From NCBI GenBank assembly GCA_036346375.1, contig CM070520.1:46519854-46583853 (forward strand): 64,000 bases of DNA, written 5' to 3'. Shown in pieces: positions 43,972 through 55,287 of this stretch. This stretch comes from Guadua angustifolia. Taxonomy: Eukaryota > Streptophyta > Magnoliopsida > Poales > Poaceae. Position 1 is the first letter of the stretch, and the number at the start of each line of letters is the position of its first letter. Below the pieces are notes generated by a model. That model did not search any database. It was not told where the DNA came from and saw only the letters and a list, made by a program, of their open reading frames with translations. The translations under genes were made by a program, and so were the position numbers.

Positions 43972-44510
43972 GCGATCGTTTACTCAGACGTCAAGAATAA
44001 ACACGGTGCATGAGATGAATCCTCCGTCCAACAAAACCGCAAGCATTTGGAACTTGGAAGGGATGCCCAGAATTTTGATATTTTTTGTTTAACTTTCTTA
44101 TCGGGCTGACCCAGCCCACTTAGAACACCTTCCTGGGCCAGTTCTGTCCTCATCTATTCGCTCCTAATGCGTCTAAACCAGCCCAACCAACTCAGCAAAT
44201 ATTGTGTGATGCCTCTAATCAGTCCTTTAGACAGCAGCCTTCGTCCGCGTCCCTATGGGCTATGGTTCACTTCGATTCACTTCGGATTCTGAATCACAGG
44301 AGGAGAAGCTACTTTATTGTGTGGGAATCAGGTCAGATCGACGGTGACTTTTAGGTTTTAGATCGGATCGACAAGAATCAGTAAGAATTAGTGAGAGTTA
44401 GGTTTCAGTCGGATTCTGATTCTATGTAGAGGGTATCTTCTGATTGTGGAAGCTATCCAGAATCATCTCGTTCGGCTCCCTTGATCCCCTTTGGTATAGA
44501 CAGCCAATCT
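43972..44510. other. Spacer, nothing recognised
   Basis: No gene recognised. Short GATCGGATCGAC and TCAGTAAGAATTAGTGAGAG repeats occur near 44340-44400. Confidence 0.4.
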
Positions 44511-44790
44511 CCACCCACAGACGCCGTGGCGCCTGAGGCACTTACAGCCTCCGACGAGCTATCGCCGCCACATCTTTGGGGGGGGGTGCCCTCTCATCAC
44601 CTCCGGCACCGTCGCGCTTGAGGCGCTTATAGTCTCGAACGAGCAGCCGTCTCTTGGGGCGGAGGACGTCCCCGACACCGTCGGGCCTGAGGCACTTACG
44701 GTCTCCAAGGAGTTGCGCCACTTCACTTCATTGGGGGCTTCCGAGGTTGGCGCCGGTGTTGTCTTGCTTACGGACGAGCTCCGCGACTAG
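44511..44790 (+). other. GC-rich exon-like stretch with three ~80-bp repeats
   Basis: Diverged units around GAGGCACTTACAGCCTCCGA (44536), GAGGCGCTTATAGTCTCGAA (44620) and GAGGCACTTACGGTCTCCAA (44690). One frame reads PEALTVSKEL and ends in LTDELRD at a TAG (about 44790). It could be a decayed exon or captured gene piece; I do not recognise it. Confidence 0.35.
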
Positions 44791-45429
44791 ATATTCAAGC
44801 AGGTATACTGGTGCCCGATCCTTTCCTCTATAATTATGATTTTTGTTTCGCATTCTGTTTGTTTCTACGAACGTTGAGAGGAGACTCAGGAGCTAGGAGA
44901 GGCGGCGACGGGACGAGGGCAGAGAGGGAGTCTTTCGCATGAGAGGTGAGCGATGCGAGCTATACATGGACACGACGTGGGCTTCGTGGGCTGGAGTTTG
45001 GACCGTTTAATTTATCAAATAAGATGTAGGTGCTCATATAATATTTTTTGATGGGCTAATTTAAACTGGTTCGCAAACACTTTCATCCACTTTCACCCTA
45101 GAACGGGACCATTATCTGATGATTTTCCATCGAAACCAAACGCGTCATGACGTATTGACCTATTCCACCTTCCTACGAATCACTCTCACGATTGTTATTT
45201 TCTTGCAGTCATTCGCCATAATTGAGCCTATCTCCCTCATTGGCGTTAAATGCGCCGCCGATTTGTCGCCGTCAATAAGGATCTGATGTCTTTGACCTAT
45301 CCATATCCTTCACCTGCCACGTTCTCGCCATGCTTACCTCACCCTCACCAAACGCCATCATTTTTTAATTCAAATCGGCCATTTGAAATTTGTGCCCATT
45401 TTTTTTCAATCTGTTATTTAGCATGATGC

Positions 45430-45735
45430 GCTCATTAGTCGAACTGAAAAGGCGCTTTTTAAATGGTCAGGACCAAGCTGGCCTAGCCCAACATGGGAAA
45501 TTGGAAGCCCGAGAAAAGCCCAAAAATCATTTGTTCCCTAATTTTCAAAGTAAAATAGTGCTATTTTTATTATTATATAATCATTTTCTGAATAAAAACA
45601 TTTTAAATGTGTTCTGTTTTTTGTCAAGCTTTCGGCCTAAAAACTGGAGCCCAAGCCCGCCCTGGCTCGAGCCTGGAAAAGTCAAGCCGGGCTGGGGCGG
45701 GTTGCCGATGTATAGGCCCATTTTGGAAACGGATA
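45430..45735 (+). repeat. ~290-bp dispersed repeat, first copy
   Basis: Shares with 46005-46290 the order GAAGCCCGAGAAAA, AAAATCAT, TTATTATATAATCATTTTC, then GGAGCCCAA.CCC and GCCGGGCTGGG-type sequence. The 120-codon frame over it has no motif. Confidence 0.75.
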
Positions 45736-46004
45736 TTTTGAACCCTGCCTAAATAGTCCCCCAAAAAAATAGCGATTCAGAACCAGATGGACAATGATTT
45801 TTTTTTACTTTATTGGTGGGAGGTCTATGTATCAAAATTATCAATTAATACTATCTCCTTTCCAATACAGATGTCATTCTAAATTTAAAATTAAGTTCAC
45901 AAATATATGTCATTTGTCAATTTTGAGATGATACCTTTTTTTCATTATATATCCTTCACATTCGTTACTCTATTGTAGATCTGTTCATTTGCCTGGCTTT
46001 AGAC

Positions 46005-46290
46005 TGGTCCTGGAAAACCGGCCTTAAATGGCTAGGCCGGAGCCTGGCCCAGCCTGACATGGCAAAGCCTGAAGCCCGAGAAAAAGCATAAAAATCATGT
46101 TTTCCCCTCATTTTCAGAATAAAACAGTACAATTGTGTTATTATATAATCATTTTCCAGAATAAAACATTATTTTTAATGTTTTTATTTTATGTCGGCTT
46201 CGTGGTGGGTTTTCAGACTAAAAAATGGAGCCCAAACCCAGACCGTCATCGGGCCCAGAAAAATCGGGCCGAGCTGGGCTGCCTATGAAC
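46005..46290 (+). repeat. ~290-bp dispersed repeat, second copy
   Basis: Diverged direct copy of 45430-45735, about 570 bp away. Part of the same G/C phrase also occurs at 30985-31140. Confidence 0.75.
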
Positions 46291-46299
46291 TTGTCTACT

Positions 46300-47400
46300 C
46301 TGTTGGTATATAAAATTTTACTTTTCTAACTGAACTTATATAAAACCAATATCATTTACTACATGCAAATATGAAATTGATCAACATATGTTTATTTGTA
46401 GCTCATGCATGTGTACAATACCTGTGGAAGTTAAGTGTAACAAGGCGAGCCTTACGCGAGGTACTGTGCATGATACACCATTTTGTGACAATAAATTTAT
46501 TATTCAACTATGATGAAAAAATTAGCTCAAACAAAATGTGGCCTTCGGTGCGTTCGATAGAAGAAGGAAGCCACATGTAAGTTTTCTCTAGGGCCCGCCT
46601 AGGCCAACACGAGCTGTTGCGTCACTGGTGCGCGACGGTCTTGGAAACAATGACACGCAATGGGCAGCATTTGTGTCATCATGCGAAGTCAGAGCTATCG
46701 AGTCGCAGCGATGCACGTCGGTCAGCGAGGGCGACGCGTGATGTCTTTAGGTGTGCTGCGGTGAAGTCAGAGCTGCTGCGTTGCTTTGCGCAACGTGTCA
46801 CGACGATGACACACGGCAAGCTGCATAGGTGGCGGGACTTGTGTCCTTCCTTTGGTGGATGTTGAGGCCGTAACCTCGAAAACCTTTTTCTGAAGCTGCT
46901 TTCGGACCGTCTGATTGCCGGTGCTTTTACAGTGGCTTGTCTTACTGGTGGTTGTCATCCAGCGTGGATTTGGTATTGACTCAATTAATAGTGTGGTGTG
47001 TCGTGGTGGGCTCACGTTGGTGAGCTATTATGACATGGTTGCTGCCGTGGTGTACACCTTAGTATTAACAATTATGTCTTAAGTATTTGCAACAGTCGTG
47101 GTTCTCCAAATTTGTGCTTTGCCTTATGGATAGCTAGCTCTTAGCTTCGTTGTTTGTTGCTGGAGGGTTATGTTTACTTGGTTGTTGCTCCACAAGATGC
47201 TTGCCTTTGTTAATGTTTCGGTCGGTGTTCTAGGTTGGGACTCCTTCCCCGCGTCGACGTGTCTCCTTACGGGGCCGGTGTTGGTGTTGTCACCCCTCCG
47301 AGGGTTTTTGTTCTAATTCTCTTTTTTCGAGTTGAAGACAGAGCTTCTACCATTGGTTTCAAACATACACACATGTGGGTAGCGCTATTCTACTCTCAAG
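46300..47400. other. Spacer, no gene recognised
   Basis: No motif-bearing frame. A stretch near 47220-47320 (CCTCCGAGGGTTTTTGTTC) looks like the tail of a transcribed repeat, but no family could be assigned. Confidence 0.35.
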
Positions 47401-47419
47401 TGTAGAATAGTTATTCTAC

Positions 47420-50400
47420 AGAAGTGCATGGCCTGTGTGTTGACTAAACCATTTAAATGGCTACCCACTAGTAAATGTGTTCCATAGAAATCCGGTAGTA
47501 AATCACGAATACATTTTGCTATAGAACAACTGATGAATTTATTGGCGAATTAGTTACGTGGTCAAACCCACTAGTTAATTCGTTTTACAGTTTGTACATG
47601 AATATATTTTTTTTTTGTTTTAGCCATATCTTTTTATTAGTAACTCCGATTTACAAATGGTTTTCACCAGTACCTTACAAACGGCGAGAGGAACAAATTA
47701 AATGATATAAGTCTCGCTATTAAACAGTAATTTTGCTGATTGTTAACAGAAATTACTACATTTACAACATATCCTACACAGATCAGTCATTTGGCAATAA
47801 ACCATCTTTATTGTGTAAAGTCCGTGAAAACTATATGTACAAGTTATGAAAAAATTCACCAAAAATTACCATACATGGGATATGAGCTTCTATAACCTGT
47901 AAAATTTGAATACCAAACTCACATTTGATAGATACGAAGATTGATTTTGGTCTTCAAATTTTCCAGAGATGTAGAATCTCATCTCCTTTACTTATGTTTA
48001 TTTTTTGATAATTTTTAAAAATTTGTACGTGCGATTTTTATGAATTTTATATGATAATAATGGTTTCACAGGATATGTTGTCTTTTACTATTTAGAAAAT
48101 AATATGTTACTAGCTATTATACAGGATGTTACTAGATCGAAATAAAGTGAACTATTTGAACAAGAATCTTGGCTGTGTTCTGCTTCTGGAAACGTTGAAC
48201 AGCAAAAATTCCAAGAAGGCAATAATAGGTGGTCTCGAACGACCGGCCAGGAGAATGAGCATGCAGTCAAAGATTTCCAGATGCAACGTTACATGTACAA
48301 TACAACATCTGGTATCTTTGCTTTCAAGAGATGGTAATACAGACCCATTTGTTAACACAACCATTACTATCTATGGACGGATAGCAGTAGATGGATGGAA
48401 ATCAGGGGAAGAGAGAGATCAAAGAAGTTCGAGCAAACCTGCAAGGTTTCGGCGGCCAGGGCAGGCGTGCTGTACACACGCGTGCACCATGGTGAGCACA
48501 CAGGCCAAGGCATATTTTGTTACCTTCTGATTCTTTGAGTTAGTATTTTTTGTCGTGCATGTACGACAGTAGCATACAAAAAAATTACAAGGCAGTAAAC
48601 TCTACTATCCGAGTTTGTAAAATCATCGATGACTGTTAGTAAAACAACGCATAAAAGTGATCATAGTGTTGAAGGTAGTAAAATATATAAATGATAGTGC
48701 ATAGTAAAGTGCAGAGTAGTAAATTAAATGAAACAACAAGTAAAAAGTCATAAGAACATTAGTAAAATCATGCTGTGCATCACGCACGAAAAAAATGATT
48801 GAATACACGTAAGTAAAAATGAGATGGCTGGTAAAGTTACGATTTTTCACTGTAGTATAAGGTAAGAAGCATGATAGAAAAATCATGCATGTGCGATAGT
48901 AGCATACAAAAAAAATATAAGGTAGTAAACTCTACTGTCTGAATTTATAAAATCATCAACAAGCATAAGTAAAAAAAAAGAATAAAAGTGATCGTAGTGT
49001 TAAGGACTAAGGTGTCCAGATCTATCACTACCAGCACATAGTGCAGCAAGGTTCACAGATATAGTTCTACCCTTAATAACATTACACATATCACTTTGAT
49101 TGAGAGAATCATTCCAGTTTGGCTATATAAACAGGTATTGACGAACCTTTGCGAGTGATGTAGGACTAATTTCCTACACAGAACAGTCAATTGACAGTAC
49201 ACCATCCTTATCGTTAAAGTTCATGAAAATAATATGTACAAGTTCTAAAAAATTATTAAAAAAATTTACCATACATAGGGGATGTGAGCTTCCAAAACCC
49301 TGTAAAATTTGATGACCAAACTCACTTATGTTTGAAAGATAAAAAAATAAATTTACTATTCATCACTTATTAGCACTTGTTAATTTCATATCTTTCAAAT
49401 GAGACTGATTTTGGTCTTCAAATTTTACAGGGATGTAGAATCACATCTTCTCTACTTACGGTAATTTTTTGAGAATTTTTGAAAATTTGTACATATGATT
49501 TTCATGAATTTTACACGATAGAAGTGGTTTCACAGAATATATTGCCTTTTACTATGCAGAAAATATGTTACTAGCTATTACGCAAAATGTTACTAAACTG
49601 AAATGAAGTAAACTATCAGAACAAAAATCTAGCTCTGTTTATTAGTCCTATAGTAAAATATTATATGGATGATCGTAAACGTTGTTGTAAGAGATGATAA
49701 AATCAATTGAACATCAATTCGTAAAAATGTCAAGCATCTGTTCAGTAGTAAAATAATGCGCAGATCAGTCATTTGACAGTAAATCACATTTATCATGTAA
49801 CGTCCATAAAAGCTATATGTACATGTTCTGAAAAATTCTTAAAAAATTACCATACATAGGGGATATGAGCTTCTGCATCAATGTAAAATTTGAAGACCAA
49901 ACTCACTCACAGTTGAAGGATATGAAAAGGATAAATTTACTATTCATTAATGATTAAAACTTATCAATTTCATATCTTTCAAATGAGATTGATTTTGGTC
50001 CTTAAATTTTACTGAGATGTAGAATCTCACCTTCCCTTCTTATGCTATTTTTCTGAGAATTTTTTAAAACTTATACATATGATTTTCCTGAATTTTACAC
50101 AATAACAGTGGTTTACATAGGATATATTGTCTTTTACTATTTTATTCCCTAACGTTTACTACATTTTAATATAAAGAACTAATGAAGGTATTATTGCATG
50201 GAACCGTGGCCGACTAACTAATAAATGTGTTATCTAGTTTGTACATAACTTTGTTTTAGCCATAACTTTTTGTTCGCAGCTCCGATTCACGAACGAATTT
50301 CACCGGTAGATTACTGATGATGCGAGAAACATCACAATGTAAGTTTCAGTAATAAACTTTGCATAAATTATATTTTACTGCTAAATGAACATCAGTTTAC

Positions 50401-50650
50401 TGTTTATTAGCGAGATTTATATTATTTTGTTCCTCTCATGAGTAACCTATTGATGGAAACCATTCATGAATTGGAGCTATGAATAAGAAGTTATGGCTAA
50501 AATAAAGAACAAATAGATACATGTACAAACTACGAAACACATTTATTAGTAGGTTTGACTATGTGCTGATTCATAGTAATTTTGTTTTGTTGTTTTATAG
50601 TAAAATATAGTAAATAAGATAGTAATGCATGACTCGGCTTAGTCTTAACC
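47420..50650. mobile_element. Large fold-back structure with inverted arms and triplicated interior
   Basis: The left arm (about 47420-47730) and right arm (about 50390-50650) are inverted copies. GAGAGGAACAAATTAAATGA, TCTCGCTATTAAACAGTAA and TTTTAGCCAT on the left match GAGAGGAACAAAATAATAT, TCTCGCTAATAAACAGTAA and TTTTAGCCAT on the reversed right. An extra direct copy of the arm core lies at 50235-50345. Between them three direct repeats (47775-48140, 49180-49600, 49755-50150) share CAGTCATTTG.CA.TAAA, ATATGTACAAGTT and GATTTTGGTCTTCAAATTTT. No transposase recognised; the class is unknown. Confidence 0.65.
48145..48530. other. Non-repeated insert within the fold-back region
   Basis: Sequence of higher complexity and G+C than the AT-rich repeats around it. 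A + frame of 134 codons (48126-48530) has no recognisable domain, and the minus strand is also partly open. It could be a captured host fragment. Confidence 0.3.
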
Positions 50651-50984
50651 CTGTGTGGTATATTCATATAAGGTGGACCATAAGATTGTTCAATAAGTTA
50701 TATTTAAATAAATGAAGTCTTTATTTACTTTTTCGCCATGTATAATTGTAATATTTATCTAAGACTGTACTAACATAATTCTAAACTAGTGCTGAATACC
50801 CAAAACAAACCTCTGTTGTATATTCGGGTCCGACATCTCGAGCCCATACAAAACCCCTGTTGGATAAGCACCTGCCAGCATGCTTGCCACCAAGCTACTG
50901 ACCATGTGCGTGTTTCTTTCTTCCTTTCTTTATCACGACACCGTCACCGGCTAGCGTTGACCAAGCTGTTTATCATCTCTCCAG

Positions 50985-51478
50985 GCTTGTCCTACTGGAT
51001 CGTCTCGGGTGCGATCCTCCTCTAACGGAGCTCGTTCGATCCATCTCTCTCCCCTCCCTTCAAGAAGGATCGAGCCATATCCTATCGAGCACGAGGCGGC
51101 AGGCATTCGGCTCTCCAGGTTAGTAGTATACGTGCTTCTGCAATTAACACTGCTTCCCTAGCTTTCAGGCCGGTGATCCTGCCGCTTAGTTAGCACATCG
51201 ATCTGCTTCGATGCCTATTGTTTCATTGTTCCATTGCACTGTGCTGCAAACACAAATGCTGTATACGTCCTAACATTTGTTTCATAGTAAATCAGTTGTT
51301 AATTCTCTTGTTGGTGATTGCTGATCTTCCTTGACTGTATATGGTTGCAGCCTAGATTTGTAGTAGCTTTGGAATGCCACCGAGTGGCAAAGCACAAGGA
51401 GTAGAACAAGCAGCTAGTAACTTAAAAGGGAATGCTATATTCTATCTTTCTGTAAGAGATTAGCAAAATACAACAATT
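50985..51478 (+). other. Gene B 5' leader with a probable leader intron
   Basis: A pyrimidine-rich stretch (CATCTCTCTCCCCTCCCTTC) precedes CTCCAG|GTTAGTAG at 51118/51119, a good donor. A matching acceptor TTGCAG ends at 51350. The ATG at 51479 follows 128 bp later. The transcription start is not determined. Confidence 0.5.
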
Positions 51479-53039
51479 ATGGAGCCAATAGGTCTGACAC
51501 TCCCACTATTAGAAGAAATTACAGATGGTTTCTCTGAGGAGCGAAAAATTGGTCAAGGTGCATATGGAAAGGTTTACAGAGTAAGAGCACATCTGATTTG
51601 TAACCAAATTTTATATACTGTGAATAAATGTGATCAACACACAGTGTGGTGTGCAGAGAAATATACCTGCACCACATGTTTTTTTCCCCATAATTGAAGA
51701 GTTGGGCAACCTTGCCACACCTTTTTTTTTCTTTTTTTTTTCGAATGCCACACCTTTTGTTGTCGCACCATGTTCCGTTGGAATAAAATGCGACAACAAA
51801 AAAACATAGCCTGATCCTTACATTTTTCTACTTGTGGGATGTTATCAGTAGTAATCCCCAAAATCAAGCTGTATTGAGTACTGATAATAGATAATGAACA
51901 GGGAGAGGATAAAAATGGAGAAGAGATTGCTGTGAAAATGCTTCATAATGTTGGGCCAGGACTTGACGATAAGCAATTCAAGAATGAGTTTGATAACCTT
52001 AGGAAGCTTAATCATCAAAATATTGTCAAGTTAATTGGCTACTGCTATGAAACACAACACAAGTATATGGACTACGAAGGAAAAACAATTTTTGCTGAAC
52101 AGACATGCAGAGCGCTCTGCTTGAAGTATCTACACAATGGGAGCCTTCAGAAGCATCTTTCTGGTATAATAGTTCTCCACTTCGACTCTCCTAGAATATT
52201 ATTTACCATGTGAAGTTGAATAGTTGTCGTTATTCGCATTACATAGATACTCTATTTGTGTCATTTCTGCAGATGAATGTGATGGACTTGACTGGCACAC
52301 ACGTTACAAAATTATCAAGGGGACTTGTGAGGGTTTAAAATACCTTCATGAGGGATTCGGAGAACCTATTTACCATTTGGACCTAAAACCTGACAATATA
52401 TTGCTGGATAAGAACATGGTGCCAAAACTTGCAGATTTTGGTTTGTCAATGCTCTTCAGTAAAGAACAAACCCGGATCACACAGAGCCCTATAGGAACAG
52501 TGTAAGTTTAATGCCTGGTGCGAGTGCTAGTCAACCAAATTGTGCTTACTATGTATTCATTGTATTTGTTATGTTTATGATGCTATGCAGCGGATACCTG
52601 CCACCAGAATACATAGAGAGAGGTTTAGTCTCAAAGAAGTTAGACATATTCAGCTTGGGCGTTGTAATGATAAAGATAATCTCAGGACCCAATGGCCGCT
52701 CCAAAACCGCCGAAATGCCTCGCCAAGAAGTTATTGATCTAGTGAGAAATGCTATCTCTTTATCAAGTTCATCGGTTATATTTAACAAATATTATGCTAT
52801 GATTCACATTTGTATAGCAAGTACCGTTCCTACTTTATATTCTGATTCCACAGGTGCATGCAAACTGGAGGAACAGGTTGCAGGCAAAATGGAGTGGTTC
52901 CTCGCTAGAGGCATATAGCCAACAAGTCATGGGATGCACGGTGATAGCATTGAGGTGCATGGAGATTGACAGGCACAATAGGCCCAACATAGCAGATATC
53001 ATCCAGGAACTGACAAAGATGGAAACTGCGATTGACGAG
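51479..53039 (+). other. Gene B kinase-domain exons (five exons)
   Basis: All five exons keep phase and lack stops. The ATP-binding Lys, the alpha-C Glu (NEFDNL), the catalytic Asp and the DFG Asp are all present, so catalysis is plausible. The catalytic loop has Leu in place of the Arg of HRD (non-RD type). In plants, non-RD kinases are often tied to innate immune signalling; extending that here is inference. Confidence 0.8.
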
Positions 53040-55287
53040 GTAATCACAATCATTATTGGCGCATTTGATTTTTATTATTCTCCAGTGAAAAGTTCCCTTG
53101 TAATGGTGTAGAGTGGAATTTCCAGTTAGTAAATCAGTTCGCTACATCAATCTGTAACGAGGTGCTCCCTCAGTTTTACTATATTTATCAAACTTATTTG
53201 GAATTTTTGTTTCACGATATTTGTCCATGGAGGAAATTAAGAGCGGGTAATAAATGACAGAGATAGTTGCCTACAACATTTGGAGCGTGGTAATAAATGC
53301 CATAGATAGTTGTCTACAACATTTGGAGGGACAATTTCTAGAAGGGGAGTGTATAGGTATCATCCGGATGTTTTTGTCTTAACAAACATCCAAATTTTGG
53401 ACCATTAGATACCTCACTCGAAAATCACCGGGCCGTTGGATCAAATCATAGGATCGGATGTCCCGAATCTCAACAATAACATCCAAATTTTGGACCATTA
53501 GATACCTCACTCGAAAATCACCGGGCCGTTGGATCAAATCATAGGATCGGATGTAATCGATACTCTCGAATCTCAACAATGATCCAATAGTTCTAGATTT
53601 GGGTGATTTAAAAAAAAAACGTCCGATTGATGTTTATCAATAGAAGTGGCGTTCAACATTAGTACGACCTTGTTTTGGGCTAGAAAAGCTGACGAGTTGA
53701 ACTTTGAAGAAGGATCGCGAGACCTAGTTGCATTTTCTTAGCTAGGAAGTAACTGTTTTTTTTCTCTCTGCTTGGGTGTTTTGGGTCCTTGGTGGTCTAG
53801 GTGTATAGCTCTTTGTAGCCTTCAGTGATCTTGGTCGTTTCATAGTTTGTGATGCTTACAGGTGTCAGCAGGTGTGGACCCAATGGTACCACCCTCAAAC
53901 GGCGCGTGTGAGATCCTCAGCGTAGAGCCATTGCAGCTCCGGTTCCCCTTGGGCTTGGAGCCAAAAAAACCGATGATCTGGTGCCCGATGCACCTAACCA
54001 ACAGAACGGATCGCCACGTCATCTATAGGCTCCTGACCACGGACACGAAGAGCCCGAAGTACTTTATTGGTCCGCTCTATGGCGTTCTGCCTCCAAGGTG
54101 CAGGTACACTCTTGCCCTGACAATGCGCAAACAGGCGAATCAGTTCATCCCGAGCTACGAGTTTTTCACCCTCGAGAGCTGCATAGCTGTTGGGTACATA
54201 CGGTGGGCCAGTTCATACGGAGCAGAGGAATGCGAGCTTTACTTCAAGAAAGCCGAAGGGGAGGGCAGTGAGGTGCATCAGGTGAAATTGATGGCTCTTT
54301 ACGAACCACCGGAACCAGGGAAGAACACATTTGAGGTGAGTTCCCTCGATGCTTGGCAAACACATAATGGCAGAAGTGCACACTTCACACATATAATTTT
54401 ATAATCTTGTATAATAATTTCGTAACATTATAAATCAATTACATATATTTAAATTTTGCTAAAAAATACAATATAAATAGTTCTAAGACGATCTTTTGAC
54501 GTTTTTCAAATTTTTGAGCGGGTGGTACATACACCCACCTAGATCCGGCTAAACGAACATATATTCACATTTTTTTTCCCTGAGGGAACTTTTTTTTAAC
54601 ACTCATAACTAGGGATCTCAGCTGTATTAATATTACTTTTGAGAGGGTGTTACTGCCTATGCAACTGGCAAAAAAAAAAGCTATTCCATGTATAATGTTT
54701 TCCTTTTTGCAAGGGGATGCAGTTGATCATCGTAGTTGTTAAGATTGAACAACCGAGATGAGGTATTTACAAATAAATCCAATCAACACATTGGTAGTGA
54801 GACTTGTACTGTGTGGCCTTTAGCCATAAGACACGAAGTGTGACACAAATACTAACCACATATTGAAAACATGAACAAGGTTATACATATAGTATTACAT
54901 ATATTCTGTCGGCTTCTTATGTACTCGTGTCTGTTTTTGCTGCGTTTTCTTCGGTGGCTGTGATTGTACATGGTGACGATGCGACAGCCAATGAAACGCC
55001 GAATCATGGTATGCAAATCACCTTTTTTCCCCCTATATGTGATGTCCTTGCCTTTTTTTTTCTCCGAGTGTTTCACCAGCTTCGTTCGGTACTTGCAACC
55101 AGATCCAATCCAAGATAGGCATGGTGAAGTCCTTAGATGTGCATCCAACAGAGCCATGGTGAGTGGTTTTCTTCGTGAGGGGATATAAACTGAAGGGTGC
55201 TACTTCTATGATAAGTTTCTTCTTGTCTAACACAGCATTTTGACGAACCAAATTACAAAGGTTGGCATTTGGAACTACCAAACCCAG
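51479..55287 (+). CDS. Gene B: protein kinase - MSP domain - WD40 (beta-prime-COP-like) fusion, 3' truncated
   Basis: Exons 51479-51580, 51902-52163, 52273-52501, 52591-52741, 52854-53039, 53862-54335, 55103-55158 and 55236-55287 join in frame to about 505 codons. Residues 18-308 are a kinase: KIGQGAYGKVYR loop, EEIAVKML (Lys46), NEFDNLRKLNHQNIVKLIGY, YHLDLKPDNILL (catalytic Asp158; HLD instead of HRD), ADFGLS (Asp176) and GYLPPEY. No signal peptide or membrane segment is seen, as in receptor-like cytoplasmic kinases. Residues 311-468 hold an MSP (VAP-like) domain: LQLRFPLGLEPKKPMIWCPM, HLTNRTDRHVIYRLLTTDTK, YGVLPPRCRYTLALTMRKQ. The last exons, SLDVHPTEPW and KVGIWNYQTQ, begin a coatomer-type WD40 propeller. 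Phases, splice sites and catalytic residues are intact to 55287, after which no further WD40 exon is found. Confidence 0.8.
53388..53560 (+). repeat. 93-bp direct tandem repeat in a gene B intron
   Basis: CATCCAAATTTTGGACCATT through GGGCCGTTGGATC to CATAGGATCGGATGT occurs at 53388-53462 and again at 53481-53555, nearly identical. It lies in the intron between the kinase and MSP exons. Confidence 0.9.
53862..54335 (+). other. Gene B MSP-domain exon
   Basis: A single 158-codon exon. The MSP fold in VAP proteins sits on ER membranes and binds FFAT-type peptides. Here LTNRTDRHVIYRLLTTDTK and GVLPPRCRYTLALTM align with the VAP core, while no C-terminal membrane anchor follows. The tail (ECELYFKKAEGEGSEVHQVK) links to the WD40 exons. 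Donor GTGAGT at 54336. Confidence 0.85.
54377..54530 (+). repeat. ~200-bp repeat, copy 1 (gene B intron)
   Basis: GTGCACACTTCACACATATA through AATAATTTCGTAACAT and AAATAGTTCTAA to CAAATTTTTG. Shared with 56080-56290 and with 56712-56748 plus 58278-58447. Shorter than the other copies. Confidence 0.8.

Noticed and set aside
48126..48530. 134-codon frame in the fold-back region
   Set aside because: No recognisable domain and no homologous frame nearby. Kept only as a possible insert, not as a gene.
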